From positions 28,943-92,942 of the forward strand of contig LFSR01000015.1 in the NCBI GenBank assembly GCA_001513155.1: a DNA stretch of 64,000 bases, read 5' to 3'. This DNA is from Syntrophomonas sp. DTU018 (GTDB taxonomy: Bacteria; Bacillota; Syntrophomonadia; Syntrophomonadales; Syntrophomonadaceae). The position numbers and the translations under genes were made by a program. How positions within the stretch are numbered: the stretch's first letter is position 1; each line of letters begins with the position of its first letter. Positions 1-9,006 of this stretch are shown here, one piece after another. The notes under the pieces were generated by a model, which was given only the letters and a program-made list of their open reading frames with translations, made no database searches and had not been told where the DNA came from.

Positions 1-1281
1 GCGGGACAAAATCTTGATGGTATCCCAGAAACCAGGGTAGGAAATATTTACTGCTTCGGCGTTATTGATGTAGGTAGATTGATCGGCAATGAGTCCTGCT
101 ACTGCCAGGCTCATGGCGATACGATGATCCCCAAAACTGTCCACGGTCCCTCCCTGTATATGCGATTTGCTGCCATCCACAATAAACCCGTCCGGGGTCG
201 CCTCAATGGCTGCCCCCATACGGCTCAACTGGGAACAGATAGCAGCAATGCGGTCTGTTTCTTTTACCCGGAGTTCAGCCGCATCCCGGACCACCGACAC
301 CCCCTGGGCAGCAGTCATAGCCACGGCTATCACCGGCAGCTCATCAATGAGACGGGGAATAATCTCCCCTTCTATCTCCACGGCCTGTAAAGGGGCCGAT
401 TGCACCAGCAAATCGGCGACCGGTTCTCCGGCAATCGTCTGGGCGTCAAGAACGGTTATGCGGGCTCCCATCTGCTTTAATACTTCCAGAATACCGGTGC
501 GGGTGGGATTAATTCCTACTCTTTTCAGCAAAACCTCGGAGTTGGGTACAATAGAAGCAGCCACCAGCCAAAAGGCAGCTGAGGAAACATCGCCGGGTAC
601 TTCCCAATCCTGGGGAGACAGTTTGGCACCAGGAATAACCCTGACCTGGCCAGGCTTTACCTCCAGCTTAGCCCCCATAGCCATCAGCATGCGTTCCGTA
701 TGATCCCGGGAGGCATGCTCTTCCAAAACAGCAGTAACACCCTCAGCCTGCAGCCCAGCCAGCAGTAGGGCTGACTTCACCTGGGCACTGGCTACGGGCA
801 TGTGATACTCTATGCCCTGGAGTTGTCCTCCCTGTACAGCCAGAGGCGGGTAGTTACCTCTCCGGGCCATAAAATTCGCCCCCATCATGGACAGGGGGGT
901 GATGACCCTCTGCATAGGCCGCTGGTTCAGGGAATCATCCCCGCTGAGGACTGTCATAAAAGGCCTTCCCGCTAAAAGACCGGCCAGCATGCGCATAGTG
1001 GTACCAGAGTTGCCGCAATCCAATACCCTGGCCGGTTCCTGCAAGGCGTCAATACCCGGACTGTCAATGATTAATTCTTTGTCCTGTTTTTGTATGGTCA
1101 ATCCCAGGGCCTGGAGGCATTTACAGGAAGACCAGGTATCTTCAGCTTCCAAAAAATTTTTAACCCGGCTGCGTCCTTCGGCCAGGGCAGATAAAATCAC
1201 TGTCCGGTGGGAAATGGACTTGTCCGGAGCAACTTCTGTTTCTCCCTTTAAATATGACACCTTATTGACGACCGTCTGCAT
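1..1281 (-). CDS. aroA: 3-phosphoshikimate 1-carboxyvinyltransferase (EPSP synthase), C-terminal end cut by the window
   Basis: Transfers the enolpyruvyl group of PEP to shikimate-3-phosphate, the sixth step of chorismate synthesis, in the cytosol. I translated it by hand: the start reads MQTVVNKVSYLKGETEVAPD and runs into KSISHRT, the family's N-terminal substrate-binding signature; near the other end TVDSFGDHRIAMSLAVAGL is the conserved DHRIAM motif, followed by NISYPGFW. About 427 codons are visible and the family is about 427-430 residues, so only a few residues are missing. The ATG at 1281 follows AGGAGG at good spacing and lies 10 bases after the tyrA stop, so it is the third gene of an aroF-tyrA-aroA operon. 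No oddities seen. Confidence 0.95.
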   Translation of the reverse strand, partial: MQTVVNKVSYLKGETEVAPDKSISHRTVILSALAEGRSRVKNFLEAEDTWSSCKCLQALGLTIQKQDKELIIDSPGIDALQEPARVLDCGNSGTTMRMLAGLLAGRPFMTVLSGDDSLNQRPMQRVITPLSMMGANFMARRGNYPPLAVQGGQLQGIEYHMPVASAQVKSALLLAGLQAEGVTAVLEEHASRDHTERMLMAMGAKLEVKPGQVRVIPGAKLSPQDWEVPGDVSSAAFWLVAASIVPNSEVLLKRVGINPTRTGILEVLKQMGARITVLDAQTIAGEPVADLLVQSAPLQAVEIEGEIIPRLIDELPVIAVAMTAAQGVSVVRDAAELRVKETDRIAAICSQLSRMGAAIEATPDGFIVDGSKSHIQGGTVDSFGDHRIAMSLAVAGLIADQSTYINNAEAVNISYPGFWDTIKILSR

Positions 1282-1291
1282 GGACTTCCTC

Positions 1292-2368
1292 CTATCTGAT
1301 CCAGGCTTTAATGGACTCATCCTGCAAAGCTTTTACTGCCCTTTGCCCATCTTCAAGGCTGGAAACTCCCAGGCGAATGGTGCCTCCATCCCCTTCGCGG
1401 ACCCGCAGGATTTCAATATCCACAATATTTATATTATGTTCTCCCAGAATCCTTCCCAAATTACCTATCACACCGGGCTCATCCGGGACAATACAGATGA
1501 CATCGCACATGACCGGCAGCAGTCCCTTCTGACCGTGGGGTATCTGGCTGCGGATCGCTTGCGCCCGGATCAGTTCAGACAGCAGTTTTTCATGATCATT
1601 CTCCTCCAGGGCTGAGCGCAGCTGGATCAGGTTATCGATCAATTTGTTAAGCCCTTCCACCACGGCGGAACGGTTGGTGGTCAGTATTCCTTTCCACAGG
1701 GTGGGACTGGAGGAAGCCACCCGGGTAGTATCCCGGAAACCTCCCGCTGCCAGCATTAGCAGATCTGGCTGCCCTTCCGTAAGATTTACCAGGCTTACCG
1801 CAGCCAGGTGAGGTATATGGCTGATAGCTGCCACCATTTGATCATGTACCGAAGCTTCCATGATCTTTATTTTGGCTCCGGTTACAGAAAGCAAGTCGAT
1901 TAGCTGCTGGATTATTTCCGGAGGAGTTTCAGGTCCGGGAGTCAAAACATAAACCGCATTTTCAAACAAATAGCGGTCTGCTCCCTGAATACCGTGAATT
2001 TCCGACCCGGCCATAGGGTGTCCGCCGATAAAATGGACACCCGCCGGCAGGCCTTTCATCCACTCCATTACTCTCTGCTTGGTGCTGCCTACATCGGTTA
2101 CGATGGTTCCCGGGCGAACAAATCCCGCCATTTCAGCTATTAACTGAGGAAAGGTCTCCAGAGGAGTGCAGAGGAATATTACCTGGGCCTCCCGGAGGCC
2201 CTCCAGGGAAGCCATTTCATCAATAGCCCCAATATCCAGGGCTTTTTGCAATGCTTCATGGTCATTGTCAATACCAGTAATACTGCCCACTTCAGGAGAT
2301 TCATGCAGGGCCAGACCTAAGGAACCACCTATCAAACCAATACCTATAATAGCTACATTGATGCCCAT
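1292..2368 (-). CDS. tyrA: Prephenate dehydrogenase with C-terminal ACT domain
   Basis: Oxidative decarboxylation of prephenate to 4-hydroxyphenylpyruvate, committing chorismate to tyrosine. The Rossmann nucleotide site GIGLIGGSLG is at residues 9-18, and the family motif HFIGGHPMAGSE is near 115-125. The last 70 residues (CDVICIVPDEPGVIGNLG onward) form an ACT domain, a usual site of amino-acid feedback, so tyrosine inhibition is likely. Length of 358 residues is normal for the Firmicute form. The ATG follows two bases after the aroF stop, so translation is probably coupled. No fused chorismate mutase domain; a separate AroH lies at 15.5 kb. Confidence 0.93.
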   Translation of the reverse strand: MGINVAIIGIGLIGGSLGLALHESPEVGSITGIDNDHEALQKALDIGAIDEMASLEGLREAQVIFLCTPLETFPQLIAEMAGFVRPGTIVTDVGSTKQRVMEWMKGLPAGVHFIGGHPMAGSEIHGIQGADRYLFENAVYVLTPGPETPPEIIQQLIDLLSVTGAKIKIMEASVHDQMVAAISHIPHLAAVSLVNLTEGQPDLLMLAAGGFRDTTRVASSSPTLWKGILTTNRSAVVEGLNKLIDNLIQLRSALEENDHEKLLSELIRAQAIRSQIPHGQKGLLPVMCDVICIVPDEPGVIGNLGRILGEHNINIVDIEILRVREGDGGTIRLGVSSLEDGQRAVKALQDESIKAWIR

Positions 2369-2370
2369 AA

Positions 2371-3390
2371 TCAGTTCTCCTCAGCCGCAAGTAAAGCCAT
2401 AACCATACTGCGGACACGCTTTACCATTCGGGCAAAGTTTTCCGGAGTTAAAGACTGGGGTCCATCGGACAAAGCTTCGCTGGGATTCTGGTGAACCTCC
2501 ACCATTACTCCGTCTGCTCCTGCACCGACAGCAGCCAAAGCCATAGGCTCCACCAGTTTCCACTTGCCGGTGCCGTGACTGGGATCAACGATAATGGGCA
2601 GGTGAGTCAGCTGTTTAATCAAAGGCACTGCGCTTAAATCCAGAGTATTTCTGGTGTAGTTTTCAAAGGAGCGAATGCCCCGTTCACACATGATTACCTG
2701 ATCGTTGCCGCTGGATATTATATATTCGGCAGCCATAATCCATTCTTCGATAGTGGCTGACGGTCCGCGCTTCAGCAAGACAGGCCGCTGGGCTTTGCCC
2801 AGTTCCCGCAGTAAAAAGAAGTTCTGCATGTTGCGGGCGCCCACCTGAAGAATATCAACATAAGAGGCCACCTCATCAACCAAACGGGGGTCCATGATTT
2901 CAGTAACTACCGGCAGGCCGGTAAGCTCCCGGGCTTCCGCCAATATCTCCAGGCCTTCATGTTCCAATCCCTGGAAAGAATAGGGCGAAGTCCGGGGTTT
3001 AAAAGCTCCCCCGCGCAGCATAGTTGCCCCCGCTTCTTTTACCGCCTGGGCTACTTCCAGGTATTTGCTGCGTCCTTCCACGGCACAGGGTCCGGCAATA
3101 ATCTGGATCTGTCCTCCGCCCACCGTTTGCTGGCCTACCTGGATAACTGTGTCCTCGGGTTTAAACTCGCGCGATGCCATTTTGAAGGGCTGCGCAATGG
3201 GCACGACTTTCTCCACGCCCGGCAGGGTCTCAAACAGTTCCATGGTGGAGGGGGTCCTCTGCCCGATGGCACCTATTATAGTCCTTTCCACACCCCGGGA
3301 CAGGTGGAACTGAAAACCCTTTTCCTCCAGCTTCTTGCATACCTGCTCGATTTGGACCGGAATCGCATGAGGTTCCATAACAATAATCAT
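2371..3390 (-). CDS. aroF: DAHP synthase (3-deoxy-7-phosphoheptulonate synthase), long form with N-terminal regulatory-type domain
   Basis: Condenses PEP with erythrose-4-phosphate, the first step of the shikimate pathway. Residues 1 to about 75 (MIIVMEPHAIPVQIEQV onward) form the small ferredoxin-like domain found in type I-beta enzymes and linked in that family to feedback control. The catalytic barrel follows with GPCAVEG, LRGGAFKPRTSPYSF, LKRGPSATIEEW, CERGIRSFE and VDPSHGTGKW. Length 339 is typical. It is first in an operon with tyrA and aroA. The leader carries a terminator-like hairpin, so transcription is probably attenuated. A shorter paralogue lacking the N-terminal domain lies at 9.2-10.0 kb. 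Confidence 0.94.
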   Translation of the reverse strand: MIIVMEPHAIPVQIEQVCKKLEEKGFQFHLSRGVERTIIGAIGQRTPSTMELFETLPGVEKVVPIAQPFKMASREFKPEDTVIQVGQQTVGGGQIQIIAGPCAVEGRSKYLEVAQAVKEAGATMLRGGAFKPRTSPYSFQGLEHEGLEILAEARELTGLPVVTEIMDPRLVDEVASYVDILQVGARNMQNFFLLRELGKAQRPVLLKRGPSATIEEWIMAAEYIISSGNDQVIMCERGIRSFENYTRNTLDLSAVPLIKQLTHLPIIVDPSHGTGKWKLVEPMALAAVGAGADGVMVEVHQNPSEALSDGPQSLTPENFARMVKRVRSMVMALLAAEEN

Positions 3391-3429
3391 TTTCTACCAA
3401 CTCCTTTTCCTTTGGAGATGGTGAGAAAA

Positions 3430-3460
3430 CAAAAAAACCATGGCGTAAACGCCCATGGTT
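3430..3460 (-). terminator. Leader attenuator hairpin upstream of aroF
   Basis: On the minus strand AACCATGGGCG, a TTTA loop and CGCCATGGTT form a near-perfect stem followed directly by a run of T. It lies about 40 bases before the aroF start and about 95 bases after the predicted transcription start, so it would stop transcription inside the leader. Just before it is GTGGAACCATGGG, which resembles the T-box core, and a short reading frame with tandem Trp codons (TGGTGG). The leader seems too short for a full T-box, so the mechanism is open. Confidence 0.6.
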
Positions 3461-3563
3461 CCACATGGTACATTTTCCCACCATACTGCCATACTACTTA
3501 TTTTTTTGGAAGCTTCCTACCGTACTACACAAACAGAATAGCATTAATCAGTTACCGGGTGCA

Positions 3564-3592
3564 AGTATAAAAAGCTCGTACTAAAGGATCAA
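3564..3592 (-). promoter_or_regulatory. Predicted sigma-A promoter of the aroF-tyrA-aroA operon
   Basis: TTGATC and TATACT are separated by exactly 17 bases on the minus strand. Transcription would begin near 3556, leaving a leader of about 165 bases that contains the attenuator hairpin. Confidence 0.6.
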
Positions 3593-3666
3593 AACAACAC
3601 AACAGGCAGGAAACTCAAGCATAATAATAGAAAATGATGGTAAGTTCTTTAGAAAGGAGCGGTTTT

Positions 3667-4155
3667 ATGACTGAGGCGCAAGGATTAGGTGTGCTGTTGG
3701 CTCTGGGAGGATTTCTGGCTCTGTTTCTCCTGTTGGGATTGGTATTCTATATCCTGTTTGCCCTGGGGCTGTATACTATGGCCAAACGGCGCGATCTGCC
3801 CAATCCATGGCTGGCCTGGATTCCCGTTGCTCAGTTATACACCATGGGAGAGGTTATTGGCCCGGTAAAACTGGGGAACTTTACAGCTGATAAACCCGGC
3901 CTTTACTTGTTGGTTGCTATACTGGGCTTGACAGTGCTATCGGGAATTCCAGTACTGGGGCCGATTTTTACTCTGGCCAGTGCGGTAGTATCCATAGGAG
4001 CCCTTTATCTCCTTTTCAGTCGCTATACCACCGGTAGTACCCCACTCCTTTATACTATCTTGGGTATCATCACCTGCGGAGCATTGGCGGCCATTTTCGT
4101 TTTTGTAATTCGCAATAACGAATACATACCTGCCGATATATCATCAGCGGCTTAA
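3667..4155 (+). CDS. Small multi-pass membrane protein, function unknown
   Basis: I do not recognise a named family with confidence. The ATG at 3667 is preferred over an upstream ATG at 3634 because AAAGGAGC lies at correct spacing before it, giving 162 residues. Hydrophobic segments are seen near residues 8-30, 75-95, 100-125 and 130-150, so about four membrane spans, with a polar loop AKRRDLPNPWLAWIPVAQLY after the first. That loop pattern occurs in predicted integral membrane proteins of Firmicutes. It is monocistronic, divergent from aroF and ends at a bidirectional terminator. Confidence 0.75.
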   Translation: MTEAQGLGVLLALGGFLALFLLLGLVFYILFALGLYTMAKRRDLPNPWLAWIPVAQLYTMGEVIGPVKLGNFTADKPGLYLLVAILGLTVLSGIPVLGPIFTLASAVVSIGALYLLFSRYTTGSTPLLYTILGIITCGALAAIFVFVIRNNEYIPADISSAA

Positions 4156-4167
4156 CCTCCTATCATT

Positions 4168-4206
4168 AAAAAGGACGGTTTAGGTGATATCCCAAACCGT
4201 CCTTTC
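4168..4206. terminator. Bidirectional terminator between convergent genes
   Basis: AAAGGACGGTTT and AAACCGTCCTTT form a perfect 12-bp stem with A-rich and T-rich flanks, placed between the stops of the small membrane protein gene and livF. Confidence 0.85.
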
Positions 4207-4217
4207 TTGTATTCTCT

Positions 4218-4925
4218 TTAAGCTTTCCCCAGATAGGCCTTCTTGACCTGTTCGTTTTCCGCCAGTTCCCGCCCTGGGCCCTGCAGGGTTATAGTTCCGG
4301 TCTCCAGCACATAACCATAATCAGCAATATGCAGAGCAGCGGTAGCATTCTGCTCAATGAGCAGGATGGTCATTCCGTCTTTATGAATGTCCATAATAAC
4401 GCGGAATACTTCCTTAACCAGCAAAGGTGCCAGCCCCAGGGAAGGCTCATCCATCATCAGCAAACGTGGACGGGACATTAACGCCCTGCCTATGGCCAGC
4501 ATTTGCTGTTCTCCTCCTGACAGGGTACCGGCTACCTGCCATTCCCTCTCTTTCAGACGCGGAAAGATATCAAATACCTTCTGGAGGTCCTGGTTTATAC
4601 CCGCTTTATCTTTGCGGGCATAAGCCCCCATCTGCAGATTTTCCATAACCGTTAGATTGGAAAAGATGCGGCGGCCTTCCGGAACCAGGGTAATGCCTTT
4701 TTTGACGATATCCACAGTAGGCAATCCGGTAATATCTTCCCCTTCGAAATATATCTTGCCGGAAGCAGCAGGAACCTGGTTGCAAATAGCTCGCAAAGTA
4801 GTGCTTTTGCCTGCTCCGTTGGCACCAATCAGGGTAATAATCTTGTTTTCCGGTACCTCCAGACTTATTCCCTTTAGGGCATGAATTCCTCCATAGTATA
4901 CATGTAAATCTTCAATTCTAAGCAT
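4218..4925 (-). CDS. livF: Branched-chain amino acid ABC transporter ATP-binding protein LivF
   Basis: One of two ATPases energising high-affinity uptake of leucine, isoleucine and valine (or a related ligand) at the inner face of the membrane. Walker A is GANGAGKST, the signature is LSGGEQQMLAIGRAL, Walker B is LLMMDEPSLGLAP, and the switch histidine region follows. Length near 235 is standard for LivF. I start at the ATG at 4925 (MLRIEDLHVYYGG), which overlaps the livG stop by a few bases; ATG at 4931 is possible. It is the last gene of the liv operon. Confidence 0.92.
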   Translation of the reverse strand: MLRIEDLHVYYGGIHALKGISLEVPENKIITLIGANGAGKSTTLRAICNQVPAASGKIYFEGEDITGLPTVDIVKKGITLVPEGRRIFSNLTVMENLQMGAYARKDKAGINQDLQKVFDIFPRLKEREWQVAGTLSGGEQQMLAIGRALMSRPRLLMMDEPSLGLAPLLVKEVFRVIMDIHKDGMTILLIEQNATAALHIADYGYVLETGTITLQGPGRELAENEQVKKAYLGKA

Positions 4926-5694
4926 CTGCATCCACCGCCCCCAGATAGGCATCTATAACCTGTTGGTTATTTTGTATTTCTTCAGGTGTGCCCACGGCCA
5001 GGTTTACACCATAATCCAGTACATAGATACGCTGGCAGATACCCATGACCACATCCATATGATGTTCAATCATAAATACAGTCAGATCAAATTCGTGGCG
5101 TATGCGCTCGACAAACTCCATTAACTCCAGTGATTCCTGGGGATTCATGCCAGCGGCCGGCTCATCCAGGAGCAGCAGTTTGGGTTCAGTGGCCAGGGCG
5201 CGGGCAATTTCCAGGCGGCGCTGTTTGCCGTAAGGGAGAGAAGTAGCTAGTTCAAAAGCTACATCATCCAACTGCACCTTGGCCAGCAATTCCATACATT
5301 CCTGAATATGCTTGCGCCGCTGCCTGCCGTAGCGGGGTAAACCAAGAATGGCTTCCCCAAGGGTAGCTTTCAAGCGCACATGCTTGGCGATCATGACATT
5401 TTCCAAAACCGTCATGGTATTAAATAGGCGAATATTTTGAAAGGTACGGGCAATACCCTGGGCTGTAATCTGATCAGGTCGCCAGCCGGTAATATCCCGG
5501 CCGTTAAAAATAACCCTTCCGGTAGTGGGACGATAAACCCCGGTGATAACGTTAAAAACGGTAGTTTTGCCAGCTCCATTGGGTCCGATCAAGCCGGTGA
5601 TTTCTCCTTCATCGATATATAACTCTAAATCGGATACCGCCCGCAAGCCTCCAAATTCCATACTGAGCTGTTCGGTACGAAGTATTTCTGCCAT
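4918..5694 (-). CDS. livG: Branched-chain amino acid ABC transporter ATP-binding protein LivG
   Basis: Partner ATPase of LivF. Walker A is GPNGAGKTT near residue 37, and the LivG-type insertion ITGWRPDQITAQGIARTFQN follows the core. In place of LSGGQ the signature is LPYGKQRRLEIARAL, which is normal for LivG, and Walker B is LLLLDEPAAGMNP. At 258 residues it is full length. The ATG overlaps the livM stop in a TAATG arrangement and its stop overlaps livF, so the set is tightly coupled. Confidence 0.93.
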   Translation of the reverse strand: MAEILRTEQLSMEFGGLRAVSDLELYIDEGEITGLIGPNGAGKTTVFNVITGVYRPTTGRVIFNGRDITGWRPDQITAQGIARTFQNIRLFNTMTVLENVMIAKHVRLKATLGEAILGLPRYGRQRRKHIQECMELLAKVQLDDVAFELATSLPYGKQRRLEIARALATEPKLLLLDEPAAGMNPQESLELMEFVERIRHEFDLTVFMIEHHMDVVMGICQRIYVLDYGVNLAVGTPEEIQNNQQVIDAYLGAVDADA

Positions 5695-6764
5695 TAGTTT
5701 GCTTCACCCCGTTTCGCTTCCAGGGAGTTTTTAATACCCAGCCGGGTTAAAATCCACTCCCAGTTAATTTCACGGGTACCCAGCAATCCCTGGCGATAGA
5801 ACAGGATCACCAGCAGGAGGGTGATGGAGAATATAACCATTCTCATTCCTGGGATACCGGGTATGGCCAATCCAAACAAGTTCATAGGCTGCTCCACAAA
5901 GCGGAGCCATTCCATAGCTATTGCAAATATGATAGACGCTATAACTGAACCGGTCAGGCTGCCCATGCCCCCCAGCACCACGATGAGCAGAATCTGGAAG
6001 GTAAAGGTAAACCGGTACATGGTGGGGTCAATAGAGGTAATCAGGAAAGCCATGAGGGCCCCGGCAATACCAGCGAAGAAAGCCCCTATCGTAAAGGACA
6101 TGAGCTTGTGCTTGAATATATTAATACCCATAGCCTGGGCGGCGATTTCGTTGTCACGAATGGCTTTGAAAGCATAACCCCAGCTGCTGTTAATGATCCT
6201 CATTAACACAAAGATAGTGACAATAGCAAAGCCCCAGTAAACCAGCAGGCTGTCCACTGAGGGAATATTTTTCAGCCCCAAGGCTCCGTTGGTAATAGAA
6301 ATGGTATTGGTAACTATGATGCGGATAATTTCCGCAAAACCCAAAGTGGCTATAGCCAGATAATCATCCCGCAGGCGCAAAGCGGGGAAGCCAACCAGAA
6401 AGCCAAAAAAGGCAGCTACAAGTCCACCCAAAAGTATAGCAGGCAAGATGGGCCATTCCACATTGGCCAGCAGGGGATGAATCGGTACCATATAATAAAT
6501 AATTTGCTTGCTGGCAGGTGACATAGTAAGGATAGCTGCCACATATGAACCGATACACATAAACCCGGCATGCCCCAAAGAAAACATTCCGGTAAAGCCA
6601 AGAATCAAGTTCATGCTCAAGGCTAATATGGCGTAAATAGCGGCCAGATTTAATACCCGAATATAAAAGCTGTTCATAGTGCCTTGCATTATATACAACG
6701 CTCCGAAGGCTAGGAGCACAACTACCAGCGTTAAAATAAATTTCAAAGTCCCGTGCCTGTCCAT
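5694..6764 (-). CDS. livM: Branched-chain amino acid ABC transporter permease LivM
   Basis: Second membrane subunit of the liv transporter. It has about nine hydrophobic segments, with the family motifs AIYAILALSMNLILGFTGMF and SLGHAGFMCIGSYV near residues 43-75, and the cytoplasmic coupling loop LRLRDDYLAIATLGFAEI near 130. The later segment VVLGGMGSLTGSVIAS is also conserved. I start at the ATG at 6764, seven bases after AGAAGG, rather than at an upstream GTG at 6770. It overlaps or abuts livH. Full length. Confidence 0.92.
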   Translation of the reverse strand: MDRHGTLKFILTLVVVLLAFGALYIMQGTMNSFYIRVLNLAAIYAILALSMNLILGFTGMFSLGHAGFMCIGSYVAAILTMSPASKQIIYYMVPIHPLLANVEWPILPAILLGGLVAAFFGFLVGFPALRLRDDYLAIATLGFAEIIRIIVTNTISITNGALGLKNIPSVDSLLVYWGFAIVTIFVLMRIINSSWGYAFKAIRDNEIAAQAMGINIFKHKLMSFTIGAFFAGIAGALMAFLITSIDPTMYRFTFTFQILLIVVLGGMGSLTGSVIASIIFAIAMEWLRFVEQPMNLFGLAIPGIPGMRMVIFSITLLLVILFYRQGLLGTREINWEWILTRLGIKNSLEAKRGEAN

Positions 6765-6766
6765 GC

Positions 6767-7660
6767 TCACACCTTCTCTACCACATTTTCGCCGAGAATT
6801 CCGCCCGGTCTGAATAACAGGATCAATATCAGAACCACAAAGGCAAAGGCATCACGATAACCTGACAGCTCGGGCATAAATCCAACCAGCATAACTTCAC
6901 ATATTCCCAGTACAAAACCACCGATCATGGCACCGGGTATACTACCGATGCCTCCCATTACCGCAGCAATAAAGCACTTTAATCCCGGGAACACACCCAT
7001 TAACGGATCTACCTGAGGGTACTGCATGCTCCACATAATGCCCCCTACTGCTGCCAAAGAAGAGCCGACAGCAAAGGTAGCAGCAATAACTTTATTAACA
7101 TCAACAGCCATCAGGCTGGAAGTTTCAAAGTCACGTGAGACCGCCCGCATGGCGATGCCCATTTTGGTCTTTTTGACCATGTAAGTTACCATAATGAGGA
7201 GTATTATAGTAACCACCGGAATAATGATGGTCAGGGACAGAAATGATATATTACCTATCTGAATGTTCCACACCAAATCTTCTGGACGGGGAAACGGTTT
7301 GGGTCGGGCACCCAGGGCTACAATACCCAGGTTCTCCAGCAAAAACGAGACCCCGATGGCAGATATTAATACTGATATGCGGGGAGCGCTGCGTAACGGG
7401 CGATAGGCTACCCGTTCAATACTTACTCCCAGCAAGGTGGTTAATACTATTGCGATGGCAAAAGAAACGTACCAAGGCAGGGTAAATACCAATATTCCGT
7501 AAAAAGCTATATAAGCGGCCACCATTAACAAATCTGCATGGGCAAAATTAATCAACCGTATTATGCCGTAGACCATGGTATAGCCTATGGCAATTAAGGC
7601 ATACAGGCTGCCCAGAGTAATGCTGTTGGCCACGTTTTGCAGGAAAACGTCCAGGGACAA
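6767..7660 (-). CDS. livH: Branched-chain amino acid ABC transporter permease LivH
   Basis: First membrane subunit of the liv transporter, with about eight spans. Family motifs are GSLYALIAIGYTMVYGIIRL and NFAHADLLMVAAY near the N-terminus, RPLRSAPRISVLISAIGVSF near 105, and AVMGGIGSIPGAMIGG near the end. Translation starts at a TTG preceded by AAGGAG nine bases upstream, consistent with 297 residues. A hairpin separates it from the upstream binding-protein gene and could lower permease expression relative to the binding protein. Confidence 0.92.
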   Translation of the reverse strand: MSLDVFLQNVANSITLGSLYALIAIGYTMVYGIIRLINFAHADLLMVAAYIAFYGILVFTLPWYVSFAIAIVLTTLLGVSIERVAYRPLRSAPRISVLISAIGVSFLLENLGIVALGARPKPFPRPEDLVWNIQIGNISFLSLTIIIPVVTIILLIMVTYMVKKTKMGIAMRAVSRDFETSSLMAVDVNKVIAATFAVGSSLAAVGGIMWSMQYPQVDPLMGVFPGLKCFIAAVMGGIGSIPGAMIGGFVLGICEVMLVGFMPELSGYRDAFAFVVLILILLFRPGGILGENVVEKV

Positions 7661-7728
7661 CCAAACCCACTCCTTGTGATGAACTTCCTGACCAGGCAGG
7701 ATGTGTAATTATTTCGACTTAACAAAGA

Positions 7729-7771
7729 CATACTCCCCCTCAGTTCTGCCTAAGTTCTGAAGGGGAGTATG
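7729..7771 (-). terminator. Hairpin between livJ and livH, likely partial terminator
   Basis: CATACTCCCC and GGGGAGTATG, with inner pairing of CTCAG and CTGA, form a long stem in the gap between the binding-protein gene and livH. The tail is only moderately T-rich (TCTTTGTT), so read-through with differential expression is likely. Confidence 0.6.
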
Positions 7772-7786
7772 CGCAAATTCAATTAA

Positions 7787-8980
7787 TTATTTCGGATCTA
7801 CCTTGGTCTCGTAGACAAATTTGCCATCCTCTACCTTCTTGATAACTGCAGTCTTGGTAGCATCGCCATTCTCGTCCAGGGTAATTATACCTGTAGCGCC
7901 TTTGAAATCTTTGGTTTCAGCCAGAGCATCACGAATGGCCTTGGGATCTGCGGAATTGGCTCTTTCGATAGCATCCTTGGCTAAAATATAGGTATCAAAT
8001 CCTAAAGCTGCGAAAGCATTGACTTCCTTGTTGGGATACTTCTTGGCAAAGGCATCCAGGAAAACAGTGGATACTTCGGTTACAGGCTCTTCAGCGGTGA
8101 AGTGAGTGCTGAAGTAAATATCCTTGTAATTAGCCACTTGATTCAGGAACTCTTCGGCTTCCCAGGTGTCGCCGCCCAGAATCGGAACGTTTATGCCCAT
8201 CTCCCGGGCTTTAGCTACTAGAATACCGCATTCCAGGAAGTTACCGGGAGCAAATATAACATCCGGGTTCTTGGACTTAACTTCCGTCAACTGAGCGGAA
8301 AAGTCCTTGTCACCAGTATTGTAATTAACTTTAGCCACGATGGATGCATCGCCATTAGTGGCTTTGAAGGCCTTTTCAAAGTAACTGCTCAGTCCAACTG
8401 AGTAGTCCTGCTGTACGTCCTGAATTATAGCTGCAGTCTTGGCACCCAGTACATCGGTAGCATAGTTGGACATGACTGTTCCCTGGAAGGGATCAATGAA
8501 GCAAACCCGGAAATAGTATTCATTGTCCAGAGTAACGGCTGGATTGGTGGGAGAACAACCAATAACCGGTATACCTTCCCGCTTGGCAATCGGGCCGCCA
8601 GCCATGGACAGTGAGCTTCCGTAACTGCCGATAATCAGGTTGACCTTCTCCTGAGTGATCAGTCTTTCCACAGCGTTAGCTGCTTCTTGTTTCTCACTCT
8701 TGTTATCAACAACTACCAGCTCAACTTTCTTGCCCAGAATTTCCGGGTACATTTCTTTGGCCAGCTCAATACCCTCCAGGGTCATTTGGCCTCCAGCTGC
8801 ATTGGTTCCGGTCAATGGTTCATATACTCCGATCTTGATGACGTCGGACTCAGCTGCACTCTGTCCTCCGTTCTGATCGGCATCCTTCTGGTTAGATCCA
8901 CTGCACCCCACGGCAACCAGGCTCAGAATCAGCACCAGAGCCATCAGAACCACATAACTTTTCCTTCTCCAACTCAACAA
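7787..8980 (-). CDS. livJ: Branched-chain amino acid ABC transporter substrate-binding lipoprotein
   Basis: Extracellular ligand-binding subunit of the liv transporter. The N-terminus MLSWRRKSYVVLMALVLILS is a signal peptide ending in the lipobox AVGC, so the mature protein would be lipid-anchored at Cys26. IKIGVYEPLTGTNAAGG is the start of the periplasmic-binding fold I. Two lobes follow (LIIGSYGSSLSMAGGPIAKR and IILGGDTW-like region) with the usual length of about 390 residues. It is the first gene of the operon; the upstream region carries a tandem 38-base repeat. Exact ligand not deducible. Confidence 0.9.
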   Translation of the reverse strand: MLSWRRKSYVVLMALVLILSLVAVGCSGSNQKDADQNGGQSAAESDVIKIGVYEPLTGTNAAGGQMTLEGIELAKEMYPEILGKKVELVVVDNKSEKQEAANAVERLITQEKVNLIIGSYGSSLSMAGGPIAKREGIPVIGCSPTNPAVTLDNEYYFRVCFIDPFQGTVMSNYATDVLGAKTAAIIQDVQQDYSVGLSSYFEKAFKATNGDASIVAKVNYNTGDKDFSAQLTEVKSKNPDVIFAPGNFLECGILVAKAREMGINVPILGGDTWEAEEFLNQVANYKDIYFSTHFTAEEPVTEVSTVFLDAFAKKYPNKEVNAFAALGFDTYILAKDAIERANSADPKAIRDALAETKDFKGATGIITLDENGDATKTAVIKKVEDGKFVYETKVDPK

Positions 8981-9006
8981 ATGCTCCGCCTCCCTTTAAC
9001 TAGTCT

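Noticed and set aside
1311..1532. Plus-strand frames opposite tyrA and aroA
   Set aside because: Shadows of conserved enzymes on the minus strand.
3230..3484. 84-codon frame covering the aroF leader and gene start
   Set aside because: Overlaps the aroF N-terminus in another frame; considered only as a possible short leader peptide, not as a gene.
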